Assembly (NCBI GenBank): GCA_041685045.1
Contig: JAWLGP010000011.1
Coordinates: forward strand, 1 to 64,000
Origin: Thiohalomonas sp041685045
Lineage (GTDB): Bacteria; Pseudomonadota; Gammaproteobacteria; Thiohalomonadales; Thiohalomonadaceae
Length of the DNA stretch: 64,000 bases
Direction: 5' to 3'
In this document: positions 33,398 through 41,352 of the stretch, one piece after another
Layout of the letters: each line of letters begins with the position of its first letter
Numbering within the stretch: position 1 is the first letter of the stretch
Program-made: the position numbers and the translations under genes
Notes under the pieces: generated by a model
Told to the model about the DNA's origin: nothing
The model's database searches: none
Seen by the model: the letters and a program-made list of their open reading frames with translations, nothing else

Positions 33398-34333
33398 ATG
33401 AGCTATGACGAAGCGGTCGAGGTGTTGGCGACCCCGCGGGACCTGATCCGGTGGGGGGCGAGTCTGTTCAACCGGGCCGGGCTCCATTTTGGCCATGGGA
33501 CCGACAACGCCTTCGACGAGGCGGCCTATCTGACCCTGTTTGCCCTCGATCTGCCGACGCAGATCCCGGAGCGCTACTACGAGGCGCGACTGCTGCAGGA
33601 GGAGCGGGAGCGGGTGGTGGCACTGCTGCGCCGCCGGGCCGAGGAGCGGATTCCCGCTCCCTACCTCACCCACGAGGCGTGGTTCGCCGGGTTGCCTTTC
33701 TATGTGGACGAGCGGGTGCTCATCCCGCGCTCGCCCATCGCCGAGCTGATCGAGGCGCAGTTCAGCCCCTGGATCGACCCGCAGCGGGTGGGGAATATTC
33801 TCGACCTCTGCACCGGCAGCGGCTGCATTGCCATCGCCTGCGCCGCCGCATTCCCGGACGCGCTGGTGGACGCGGCGGACCTGTCGGACGACGCCCTGGC
33901 GGTCGCCGCCGAAAACGTGGCGCGCCATGGCATGGAGCGGCAGGTGAAGCTGGTACAGTCGGACCTGTTCGAACAATTGTCAGGGGAGCAGTACGACATC
34001 ATCGTCAGCAATCCGCCCTACGTCGACGCTGAAGACATGGCGACGCTGCCGGATGAATACCACCGCGAGCCGGAGCTGGCCCTGGCTGCGGGTGATGACG
34101 GCCTCGACCTGGTGCTGAAGATGCTGCGTGACGCCCGGGAACACCTCAACCCGGAGGGCATCCTGGTGGTCGAGGTGGGCAACAGCGAGCACGCCCTGGC
34201 CGAGCTCCTGCCGGAAGTCCCCTTCGTCTGGCTGGAATTCGAGCGCGGCGGCCACGGCATCTTCCTTTTGACCGCCGAACAGGTGGCCGAACACCATGCC
34301 CGCTTCGCGGCGTTGGCGGCCGAGCGGGCATAG
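33398..34333 (+). CDS. prmB: Ribosomal protein uL3 glutamine methyltransferase
   Basis: A 311-residue methyltransferase of the HemK/PrmB family that modifies a glutamine of ribosomal protein uL3. SAM motif I is LDLCTGSGCIAI (about 135-146) and the substrate motif SNPPYVD is at 204-210. The N-terminal helical part (1-100) with HFGHGTDNAFDEAAYL is PrmB-like rather than PrmC-like. ATG 33398 is chosen; the frame upstream is repeat DNA. Confidence 0.94.
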   Translation: MSYDEAVEVLATPRDLIRWGASLFNRAGLHFGHGTDNAFDEAAYLTLFALDLPTQIPERYYEARLLQEERERVVALLRRRAEERIPAPYLTHEAWFAGLPFYVDERVLIPRSPIAELIEAQFSPWIDPQRVGNILDLCTGSGCIAIACAAAFPDALVDAADLSDDALAVAAENVARHGMERQVKLVQSDLFEQLSGEQYDIIVSNPPYVDAEDMATLPDEYHREPELALAAGDDGLDLVLKMLRDAREHLNPEGILVVEVGNSEHALAELLPEVPFVWLEFERGGHGIFLLTAEQVAEHHARFAALAAERA

Positions 34334-34340
34334 TGCCCCA

Positions 34341-34429
34341 AAAAACCGCAGGGAGACGCAGGGACACGGAGGTTTGGAGGAAAAACCTTTCATTCCTCCG
34401 CGCCTCTGCGTCTCTGCGGCGGGTTTTCC
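34341..34429. repeat. Palindromic dispersed repeat, 'GCAGAGACGCAGAGG' family
   Basis: The left arm CCGCAGGGAGACGCAGGGAC and right arm CGCGCCTCTGCGTCTCTGCGG form a hairpin between prmB and the next gene. It is a relative of the arms at 33248-33378. A TATAAT box follows at 34443-34448, 55 bases before the next start. Confidence 0.75.
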
Positions 34430-34502
34430 ACTGCACGACCTGTATAATCGGCAACTTCGCCTGAACCACGCGATCCAAGACAGCACGGAGATTTGAATAT
34501 CC

Positions 34503-34820
34503 ATGTACAGCATTCGACCCAAGACCGCCGAGCAGTATGTCCGGATGGTGGATCAGGCCATTGTGGAGGTCGAGGAGCTGCGCTCCTGCTATGAGTACGA
34601 CATGGAAGACCCGGGCACGCACCTGACCTATCTCGACCCGCTGGAACAGATGCTGCGCCGGTTGCGTGCCGCCATGGCCGACGGTTCCTACGAATTCGCG
34701 AACGAAGACCTGCCGTTTATGGATCTGGTCAACAAGCATGGCAAGGCGCTGCCGTTCAGCAATCTGCTGGCGGTAATCAACCACACTCACCGCAACGGCC
34801 TCGAGATAGACGAGGCTTGA
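34503..34820 (+). CDS. Conserved hypothetical protein upstream of hemN (105 aa)
   Basis: An acidic 105-residue soluble protein, predicted mostly helical, with the region MVDQAIVEVEELRSCYEYDM, a middle DPLEQMLRRLRAAMADGSY and an end NLLAVINHTHRNGLEIDEA. No transmembrane segment or known motif. It ends 29 bases before hemN and is probably co-transcribed with it. I have no functional assignment; the regular codon usage and good start context support a real gene. Confidence 0.75.
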   Translation: MYSIRPKTAEQYVRMVDQAIVEVEELRSCYEYDMEDPGTHLTYLDPLEQMLRRLRAAMADGSYEFANEDLPFMDLVNKHGKALPFSNLLAVINHTHRNGLEIDEA

Positions 34821-34849
34821 ACCCGGACCCAACCACGCACGGGGTGCCC

Positions 34850-36235
34850 ATGACCGACCAGAGCATCGTCTTCGACGAAGACCTCATCAAGCGCTACGAC
34901 AAGTCGGGGCCGCGCTACACCTCCTATCCGACCGCGGTGCAGTTTCACGACGGCTTCGGCGAAGACGACTACAAGCGCTGGGCGCAGGCGACCAATGCCG
35001 CCGGCAACCCGCTGTCGCTCTACTTCCACATCCCGTTCTGCGACACCGTCTGCTTCTACTGCGGCTGCAACAAGGTGGTGACCAAGGACCGCAGCAAGGC
35101 CTCGCCCTACCTGCAACGGGTCCATCGCGAGCTGGAGTTGCAGGCGGCGCTGTTCGATAACAGCCGCACCGTCGATCAGCTGCACTGGGGCGGCGGCACC
35201 CCCACCTTCATCAGTCATGACGAGATGTCCGCGCTGATGGATAAGACCCGCGAGTGTTTCCGCCTGCATGACGACGACACCGGCGAGTACTCCATCGAGA
35301 TCGACCCGCGTGAGGTGAAGACCGACACCATCGCCCTGCTGCGCCGGCTCGGCTTCAACCGCATGAGCCTCGGCGTGCAGGATTTCGATCCGCGGGTGCA
35401 GAAGGCGGTCAACCGCATCCAGAGCGAGGAGGAGACCCTGGGCGCCCTGCAGGCGGCGCGGGAGGAGGGCTTCAAGTCGATCAGTCTCGACTTCATCTAC
35501 GGCCTGCCGTTCCAGAGCGTCGACTCCTTCGGCAAGACCCTGGACAAGATCCTGACCATCGCCCCGGACCGCCTGTCGGTGTTCAACTACGCCCACCTGC
35601 CGGACCTGTTCAAGCCGCAGCGGCGCATCAACGCCGAGGACCTGCCGGCACCGCAGGAGAAGCTGGACATCCTGCAGATGACCATCGCCCGCCTTACCGA
35701 GGCCGGCTACGTCTACATCGGCATGGACCACTTCGCCAAGCCGGATGACGAACTCGCCGTGGCCCAGCGTGAGGGTACCCTGTACCGTAATTTTCAAGGT
35801 TACTCGACCCACGCCGACTGCGACCTCATCGGCATCGGCAGCACCTCCATCAGCCAGGTGGGCGACAGCTACGCCCAGAACCTGAAGGTGCTGGACGACT
35901 ACTACGACCGCATCGATGCCGGCCACCTGCCGGTGTTCCGCGGGGTGGAACTGGACGCCGATGACAAGCTGCGCCGCCACGTGATCACCGACCTCATCTG
36001 CCACTTCACCCTGAACAAGAAGGCGGTCGAGGCGAAATACGGCATCACCTTCGACGAATACTTCGCCCGTGAACTGGACGACCTCAAGGGGATGGAGGGC
36101 GACGGCCTGCTGACCCTGGGCAGCGACCGCATCGACGTGCAGCCGAAGGGCAAGCTTCTGATTCGCAACATCTGCATGAACTTCGACCGCTACCTGCGGG
36201 AGAAGGCGGGGCAGCGGTTTTCCAAGGTGATTTGA
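34850..36235 (+). CDS. hemN: Oxygen-independent coproporphyrinogen III oxidase
   Basis: A 461-residue radical SAM enzyme of haem synthesis. The iron-sulfur site is Cys64, Cys68, Cys71 and Cys73 in PFCDTVCFYCGCNK, the true HemN pattern rather than HemW. GRYDKSGPRYTSYPTA-like sequence at the start and a C-terminal HemN domain (about 360-455) are also present. ATG 34850 is chosen over a TTG 33 bases earlier. It implies haem synthesis with little or no oxygen. Confidence 0.95.
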   Translation: MTDQSIVFDEDLIKRYDKSGPRYTSYPTAVQFHDGFGEDDYKRWAQATNAAGNPLSLYFHIPFCDTVCFYCGCNKVVTKDRSKASPYLQRVHRELELQAALFDNSRTVDQLHWGGGTPTFISHDEMSALMDKTRECFRLHDDDTGEYSIEIDPREVKTDTIALLRRLGFNRMSLGVQDFDPRVQKAVNRIQSEEETLGALQAAREEGFKSISLDFIYGLPFQSVDSFGKTLDKILTIAPDRLSVFNYAHLPDLFKPQRRINAEDLPAPQEKLDILQMTIARLTEAGYVYIGMDHFAKPDDELAVAQREGTLYRNFQGYSTHADCDLIGIGSTSISQVGDSYAQNLKVLDDYYDRIDAGHLPVFRGVELDADDKLRRHVITDLICHFTLNKKAVEAKYGITFDEYFARELDDLKGMEGDGLLTLGSDRIDVQPKGKLLIRNICMNFDRYLREKAGQRFSKVI

Positions 36236-36355
36236 TCCGCAAATGAACGCGAATGAACGCGAATCGAAAGATGGGCCGTTGTAGGGTGTGGTGAGCTTGC
36301 GAACCGCACCGTTTGCCACGTGCCACGTCCATTTGCGTTTATTCGCGGATCCATT
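36233..36355. repeat. Nested palindromic repeat between hemN and aroC
   Basis: The outer arms GATCCGCAAATGAACGCGAA (from 36236) and TTTGCGTTTATTCGCGGATC (to 36351) enclose a single-arm copy of the GAACCGCACC family at 36281-36312. The left outer arm overlaps the hemN stop codon. Confidence 0.75.
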
Positions 36356-36389
36356 AACATCGCGCGCCACCTAACCGTACAATACCCCC

Positions 36390-37475
36390 ATGTCAGGAAA
36401 CAGCATCGGCAAACTGTTTACGGTCACCACCTTTGGTGAGTCCCATGGCCCTGCGCTCGGCGCCATTGTCGACGGCTGTCCGCCGGGGCTGCCGCTGACC
36501 GAGGCCGACCTTCAGGGCGACCTCGACCGGCGTCGTCCCGGAACCTCGCGCCATACCACCCAGCGGCGCGAGCCGGATGAGGTGCGGATCCTGTCGGGGG
36601 TGTTCGAAGGGGTCACGACCGGTACACCGATCGGCCTGTTGATCGAGAACACCGACCAGCGCTCGAAGGATTACTCCAACATCATGGACCGGTTCCGGCC
36701 GGGCCATGCCGACTACACCTATCAACAAAAGTACGGCATCCGCGACTACCGCGGCGGCGGCCGCTCCTCGGCGCGCGAGACCGCCATGCGGGTGGCGGCC
36801 GGGGGCATCGCGCGCAAGTACCTGCGCGAGCACGGCATCGAAATCCGCGGTTACCTGGCCCAACTCGGACCCCATAAACACCAGGCCTTCGACTGGTCGG
36901 CGGTGCCGGAGAATCCGTTCTTCTTCCCGGACGCCGCCATGGTGCCGGAACTCGAAGCCTACATGGACGCCCTGCGCAAGGAGGGCGACTCCATCGGCGC
37001 CCGCGTCAACGTAGTCGCCACCGGGGTGCCGCCGGGGTTCGGCGAGCCGGTGTTCGACCGGCTGGATGCAGACCTGGCCCATGCCCTGATGGGCATCAAT
37101 GCGGTCAAGGGCGTCGAGATCGGTGCCGGCTTTGGCTGCATCGAGCAGAAGGGCAGCGAACACCGCGACGAGATCACCCCGGAAGGGTTCCTGTCCAACC
37201 ACGCGGGCGGTGTGCTCGGCGGAATCTCCAGCGGCCAGGCGATCACCGCCTCCATTGCGCTGAAGCCCACTTCCAGCATCCGCATCCCCGGCCGCAGCGT
37301 GAACCTCGCCGGCGAGCCGGTGGAGGTGGTCACCACCGGGCGTCACGACCCCTGCGTCGGCATCCGCGCCGTACCCATCGCCGAGGCGATGACGGCCATC
37401 GTGCTGATGGACCACCTGTTGCGCCATCGCGCCCAGAACGCGGAAGTACAATCCGGCACGCCGGTCATCCGGTAA
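36390..37475 (+). CDS. aroC: Chorismate synthase
   Basis: A 361-residue enzyme that turns EPSP into chorismate, the branch point of aromatic synthesis. Signatures are TTFGESHGPALGAIVDGCPP near the start, RPGHADYTYQQKYG, GGGRSSARETAMRVAAGGIA and the end GRHDPCVGIRAVPIAEAM. It is complete and of normal length. The MFS gene follows seven bases after the stop. Confidence 0.97.
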   Translation: MSGNSIGKLFTVTTFGESHGPALGAIVDGCPPGLPLTEADLQGDLDRRRPGTSRHTTQRREPDEVRILSGVFEGVTTGTPIGLLIENTDQRSKDYSNIMDRFRPGHADYTYQQKYGIRDYRGGGRSSARETAMRVAAGGIARKYLREHGIEIRGYLAQLGPHKHQAFDWSAVPENPFFFPDAAMVPELEAYMDALRKEGDSIGARVNVVATGVPPGFGEPVFDRLDADLAHALMGINAVKGVEIGAGFGCIEQKGSEHRDEITPEGFLSNHAGGVLGGISSGQAITASIALKPTSSIRIPGRSVNLAGEPVEVVTTGRHDPCVGIRAVPIAEAMTAIVLMDHLLRHRAQNAEVQSGTPVIR

Positions 37476-37482
37476 ACCGCCG

Positions 37483-38706
37483 ATGCGAGGGGCGAAGGAC
37501 GAGGGGCGCGAGAGACCCGCACCCGCAGGCGATAACGCCGGTTCGGAACTCGACCCTCGCTCCTCATCCCTGCCTTACTGGCGGTTGTCTTCGTTTTACC
37601 TGTTCTACTTCGCCAGCCTTGGTGTGCTGGTGCCTTACTGGGCGCTCTACCTGAAGCACCGCGGCTTCGATTCGCTTGCGATCGGGCAGCTGATGGCGCT
37701 GATGATGGCGACCAAGATCGTCTCCCCCAATATCTGGGGCTGGATCGCCGACCACACCGGGCGGCGCATGTCCATCGTCCGCCTTGGCTCGCTTTTAGCG
37801 GTGGTGACCTTTGGCGGGGTGTTCGTGGCCGAGGGCTTCTGGGCGCTGGCGGCCGTGATGCTGCTGTTTAGTTTCTTCTGGAACGCGGCACTGCCGCAGT
37901 TCGAGGCAACTACCCTGAGCCATCTTGGCGACGCCTCGCACCGCTACAGTATCATCCGGCTTTGGGGCTCCATCGGCTTTATCGTCACCGTGGGCGGCCT
38001 CGGCCTGGCGCTGGAGTGGTTCTCCCCGGAGATCCTGCCGCCGGTATTGCTCGTGCTGTTTGTCGGCATCTGGGGCTCGAGCCTGACCGTCTCCGACCAA
38101 CCCCATCGGCACGGACAGGAGGCGACCGGTTCCATCGGCCGTGTGCTGCGTCGACCGGACGTGCTCGCCCTGCTGGGAGTCTGTTTCCTGATGCAGGCCG
38201 GGCATGGACCTTATTACACCTTCTACACCATTTACATGGAGGAGCTCGGCTACGGCAAGGGGCTCATCGGCCAGCTGTGGGCCTTGGGAGTGGTGGCCGA
38301 GGTGGGGGTGTTCATCGTCATGCACCGGCTGGTGACCCACTACGGTCTGCGCCTGCTGCTATTGTGGGCGTTGGCACTGACCGCGCTGCGTTGGCTGCTA
38401 ATCGGTGCCGTGCCGGAGAGTTTGGCGGCCATGCTGTTCGCCCAGATCCTGCATGCCGCCAGCTTCGCCATCTTCCATGCGGTGGCCATCGCCCTCTTCC
38501 ATCACTATTTCCGCGGCCGCCACCAGGGCCGCGGCCAGGCCCTCTACAGCTCCCTCAGCTTCGGCGCCGGCGGCGCCATCGGTGCCCTCTACAGCGGCAT
38601 CGTGTGGGATGCCGGCTCGCCCGCGGGGACCTATTACATCGCCGCCACCCTCAGCATCGCCGCCTTCGGTATCGCCGCCCTTTGGATCCACCCGGAGCGG
38701 CATTAA
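37483..38706 (+). CDS. MFS transporter (PP-type/HcaT-like, MFS_1-like)
   Basis: A 407-residue protein with about 12 hydrophobic helices starting near residue 33. FYLFYFASLGVLVPYWALYL, GQLMALMMATKIVSPNIWGW and IADHTGRRMS match the nucleoside/phenylpropionate-like MFS branch (family MFS_1_like). The substrate cannot be told. The first 30 residues are polar and poorly conserved; a start nearer the first helix is possible. It directly follows aroC. Confidence 0.85.
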   Translation: MRGAKDEGRERPAPAGDNAGSELDPRSSSLPYWRLSSFYLFYFASLGVLVPYWALYLKHRGFDSLAIGQLMALMMATKIVSPNIWGWIADHTGRRMSIVRLGSLLAVVTFGGVFVAEGFWALAAVMLLFSFFWNAALPQFEATTLSHLGDASHRYSIIRLWGSIGFIVTVGGLGLALEWFSPEILPPVLLVLFVGIWGSSLTVSDQPHRHGQEATGSIGRVLRRPDVLALLGVCFLMQAGHGPYYTFYTIYMEELGYGKGLIGQLWALGVVAEVGVFIVMHRLVTHYGLRLLLLWALALTALRWLLIGAVPESLAAMLFAQILHAASFAIFHAVAIALFHHYFRGRHQGRGQALYSSLSFGAGGAIGALYSGIVWDAGSPAGTYYIAATLSIAAFGIAALWIHPERH

Positions 38707-38732
38707 GCCGTTCGCCCGACCCGGATTCCGGA

Positions 38733-38970
38733 TCGCTCGTTCCCATGCTCCGGGGGGGAACGCCGTCCGTGGCGCTCTGCACCGCTGGTGGGCCGACGCG
38801 GGCCGCAACCCGCCTGCATCGATGGATGCCTTCGGGGCGCGGAGCGCCGGTTTGCGTTCCCACGCGGAACGTGGGAACGAGACGGCCTTCCTTTTCTGCC
38901 GGTTCAAACGTAGGGTGTGGTGAGCTTGCGAACCGCACCATCAGCACCGGCCGTGAACGATGCGGTTCAG
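38733..38970. repeat. Two dispersed repeats downstream of the MFS gene
   Basis: A palindrome with arms CGTTCCCATGCTCCGGGGGG (from 38737) and CGTTCCCACGCGGAACGTGG (to 38876) is followed by a GAACCGCACC-family copy (38910-38940) with its inverted arm at 38957-38968. The second overlaps the 3' end of the minus-strand gene that follows. No other coding signal is seen in this gap. Confidence 0.7.
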
Positions 38971-39500
38971 CCGTAGGTGTCGTTGGGGTCGAAGGTGAAC
39001 GCCGGGCGTTCGCCCCGTCGCAGGGTGGCGATCACGCGGGCAGTGGTCAGCAGCTCGTCGAGCGGCGCCGGCGGCGAGGGTAGGTCGGACAGCGGTAGCC
39101 AGTGCAGGGTTTCGAGCCGTTTGAAAACCACAAAGTAGTCGGGGGCACGGTAAAGCCGGTGGCCGTCGGAAAACGCCCGCTGCAGCCGCTCGAAGCCCCC
39201 GCTGATGCGCCGCGCCAGCAACAGCTGGCCATCGATCTGTTCCGCCAGCAAACGCCCATGGGCGGTGCGGGCCAGCCGCAATCGGGCACGCTGGTAGTCG
39301 GGCTCCACCTCCTTTCCGAGCCAGAAGCGGGCGATCAGGCGCATCAACAGGCAGGTGCGGCATACGGCGCCACGCCGGGCAAGCCGCTGCTGGCGTGCTT
39401 CGGCTTCCGCCAGCAGCAGTCGCGCCTGCTCGGCGGTGAGCGGGTCGGCATACCAGCGGGCCAGTATCCCGAGCGGTTGCGGGTCGGATAAAGCGGACAT
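38967..39500 (-). CDS. Hypothetical protein with CxxC (177 aa)
   Basis: A 177-residue, arginine- and leucine-rich soluble protein without signal or membrane segment. It shows RWYADPLTAEQARLLLAEAE near the start, a CRTC pair at about 47-50, and FSDGHRLYRAPDYFVVFKRL further on. ATG 39500 is preferred over 39521. I recognise no family. It is divergent from the dioxygenase gene, 44 bases away, and its last codons lie next to a dispersed repeat, so the C-terminus may be altered. Confidence 0.65.
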   Translation of the reverse strand: MSALSDPQPLGILARWYADPLTAEQARLLLAEAEARQQRLARRGAVCRTCLLMRLIARFWLGKEVEPDYQRARLRLARTAHGRLLAEQIDGQLLLARRISGGFERLQRAFSDGHRLYRAPDYFVVFKRLETLHWLPLSDLPSPPAPLDELLTTARVIATLRRGERPAFTFDPNDTYG

Positions 39501-39544
39501 TCTCGCTATCATAGCGCGCACGCCCCGAACAGGAGACCACCACC

Positions 39545-40219
39545 ATGATGTTGAGGATCCCCGGCCTGCTCTCGCCGGATGAGTTGCAGACCGTCCGTCG
39601 CGCCCTCGCCAACGCCGAGTTCGTGGACGGAAAGCTCACCGCCGGCAAGGCGGCGGAGAAGGTGAAGAACAACCTGGAACTCGATCGCGGCGCACAGGTA
39701 CGCGATCCGTTGAACCGCGCCCTGGTGGGTAGCCTCTATCGCAGCGAGGAGTTCCGCCTGGGGGCACTGCCGCACCGGGTCGCCACCCCCATCGTCGCCC
39801 GCTATACCCCCGGCATGCACTACGGCGACCACGTTGATGACCCGATCATGGGGCCGGAGGGCGGCAAGTACCGCACCGACATCTCCTGCACCATCTTTCT
39901 CAGCGACCCGAATGATTACGAGGGCGGTGAGTTGGTGATCCGCACCCCGTTCGGCGAGCAACGGGTCAAACTCGAGGCCGGTGATGCGGTGATCTACCCC
40001 TCCGGCACCCTGCACCGGGTGGCCGACGTCACCGCCGGTGAACGGTTGGTGGCGGTACTCTGGATCCAGAGCCTGGTGCGCGACCCGATGCAGCGTGAAC
40101 TGCTCTATAACCTCGGACGTGCCCGCAACACGCTGTTGGAGAAATCACCCGGCACGGAAGAGTGCGACGCGGTGGACCACGCGTACATCAATCTCGTGCG
40201 GATGTGGAGCGAGCTGTAA
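39545..40219 (+). CDS. piuC: Fe(II)/2-oxoglutarate-dependent dioxygenase (PiuC/YbiX, PKHD-type)
   Basis: A 224-residue PKHD-type hydroxylase. The iron ligands are His96 and Asp98 in MHYGDHVDDP and His157 in PSGTLHRVADV; Arg167 likely binds 2-oxoglutarate. DISCTIFLSDPNDYEGGELV is characteristic. These proteins are often near TonB siderophore receptors, but none is present here, so the iron link is not supported locally. The symbol is by homology to the Pseudomonas gene. Confidence 0.88.
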   Translation: MMLRIPGLLSPDELQTVRRALANAEFVDGKLTAGKAAEKVKNNLELDRGAQVRDPLNRALVGSLYRSEEFRLGALPHRVATPIVARYTPGMHYGDHVDDPIMGPEGGKYRTDISCTIFLSDPNDYEGGELVIRTPFGEQRVKLEAGDAVIYPSGTLHRVADVTAGERLVAVLWIQSLVRDPMQRELLYNLGRARNTLLEKSPGTEECDAVDHAYINLVRMWSEL

Positions 40220-40240
40220 AAAGCCGTGAGTGTGAGTGAG

Positions 40241-40325
40241 CGTAGGATGGGCAAAGGGGCGGGAGCGACGTGCCCATCAGCCCGAAGGCCGGTGATGGGC
40301 ACGCTCCGCTTTGCCCATCCTCTCA
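40241..40325. repeat. Palindromic dispersed repeat, 'GTAGGATGGGCAAAG' family
   Basis: Arms CGTAGGATGGGCAAAGGGGC with ACGTGCCCATCA and their inverted partners TGATGGGCACGCT and CTTTGCCCATCCT form a hairpin between two genes. The same element is nested at 32490-32571. Here its right half encodes the last residues of the LysR-type protein. Confidence 0.85.
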
Positions 40326-41188
40326 GCGGATCCCAACACCGAAACAAACGCCGCCGCCGCATTGGACAGCGTCCGTGCGCGGTGGCGCACCAGTCCGAGC
40401 TGGCGCTCGATGCGCAGCTCCGGCACCTCGAGTGTGACCAGGTCGCTATCCACCATGATCGCCGGCAGTACACTCCACCCCAGTCCGACACCGACCAGCA
40501 TGCGGATGGTTTCCAGATAGTTGGTGGAGAGGTCCACCTTCAGCTCGAGGCCAAGCGGCGCCAGGGCATTTTCCACCATTTGGCGGGTGTAGGTGCCGCG
40601 CGAAGGGAGCACGGCCGGGTGGGTGGCGAGGGCTCTCACCCCGGTTCGGGTGAGACGAGCGAGCGGGTGACCTTTACTGCAAACCACTGCCAGTGGGTCC
40701 GGCCAAATCCTTTGGGTGGCAAGCGAGGCGGCCGGTTCCAGCGGTAGGGTCACCACCGCCAGCTCCAACTCTCCCGCTTCCACGGATCGGCTGGCCTGCT
40801 CCGAATCCATGAAACGGATGTCCAGTTCGACAGCGGGATAGTGGTCGTGGAAGCGGCGCAGCACCGACGGCAGCCGGTGCAGTCCGATGTGATGGCTGGT
40901 GCCGATACTGAGCCGCCCGGCAACCGTCCCGGAGAGGTTGGCGACGGCACGGCGTCCGTCTTCCAGTGCCTCCAGGACCCGCCTTGCATTGGGCAGCAGG
41001 GCCTGGCCGGCCTCGGTCAGCACGTTCCGGCGTCCCACGCGGTCGAACAGGGGACTCCCCAGCGCCTGCTCCAGCGCGGCCACCCGCTTGCTGATCGCCG
41101 GTTGGGTCAGGTGCAGGCGTTCGGCCGCGAGCGAAAACGATCCGCTTTCGGCAATGGCGATAAAGGTCTGGAGGTTGGCAATATCCAT
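40277..41188 (-). CDS. LysR-family transcriptional regulator, divergent from leuC
   Basis: A 303-residue LysR regulator. The N-terminal helix-turn-helix is at about 18-40 (GSFSLAAERLHLTQPAISKR) and the ligand-binding domain at about 88-290. ATG 41188 (MDIANLQTFIAIAE) is the conserved start; upstream codons are not. It diverges from leuC with 164 bases between, so control of the leu genes is likely, as for the LysR gene beside leuC in pseudomonads. Its last 15 or so residues (MGKAERAHHRPSG) are encoded by a dispersed repeat, so the original C-terminus has been replaced. Confidence 0.88.
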   Translation of the reverse strand: MDIANLQTFIAIAESGSFSLAAERLHLTQPAISKRVAALEQALGSPLFDRVGRRNVLTEAGQALLPNARRVLEALEDGRRAVANLSGTVAGRLSIGTSHHIGLHRLPSVLRRFHDHYPAVELDIRFMDSEQASRSVEAGELELAVVTLPLEPAASLATQRIWPDPLAVVCSKGHPLARLTRTGVRALATHPAVLPSRGTYTRQMVENALAPLGLELKVDLSTNYLETIRMLVGVGLGWSVLPAIMVDSDLVTLEVPELRIERQLGLVRHRARTLSNAAAAFVSVLGSAERMGKAERAHHRPSG

Positions 41189-41352
41189 GAGGAATGGATT
41201 ATATGAAAAATATGAATTGGAGTAATGCAAGTATTCGCTGCTAGCATTAACCCTGCAATGTTCGTGTATTAACCCAAGGGGCGACCTCCGCGCATGCTGC
41301 GTCCCGGCGGTAAACCCGGGTTCGACCCGGTAGTTGACAGGTGAAAACGGAA

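Noticed and set aside
36233..36355. A terminator after hemN
   Set aside because: The palindrome is a dispersed repeat with arms about 60 bases apart and no T-tract.
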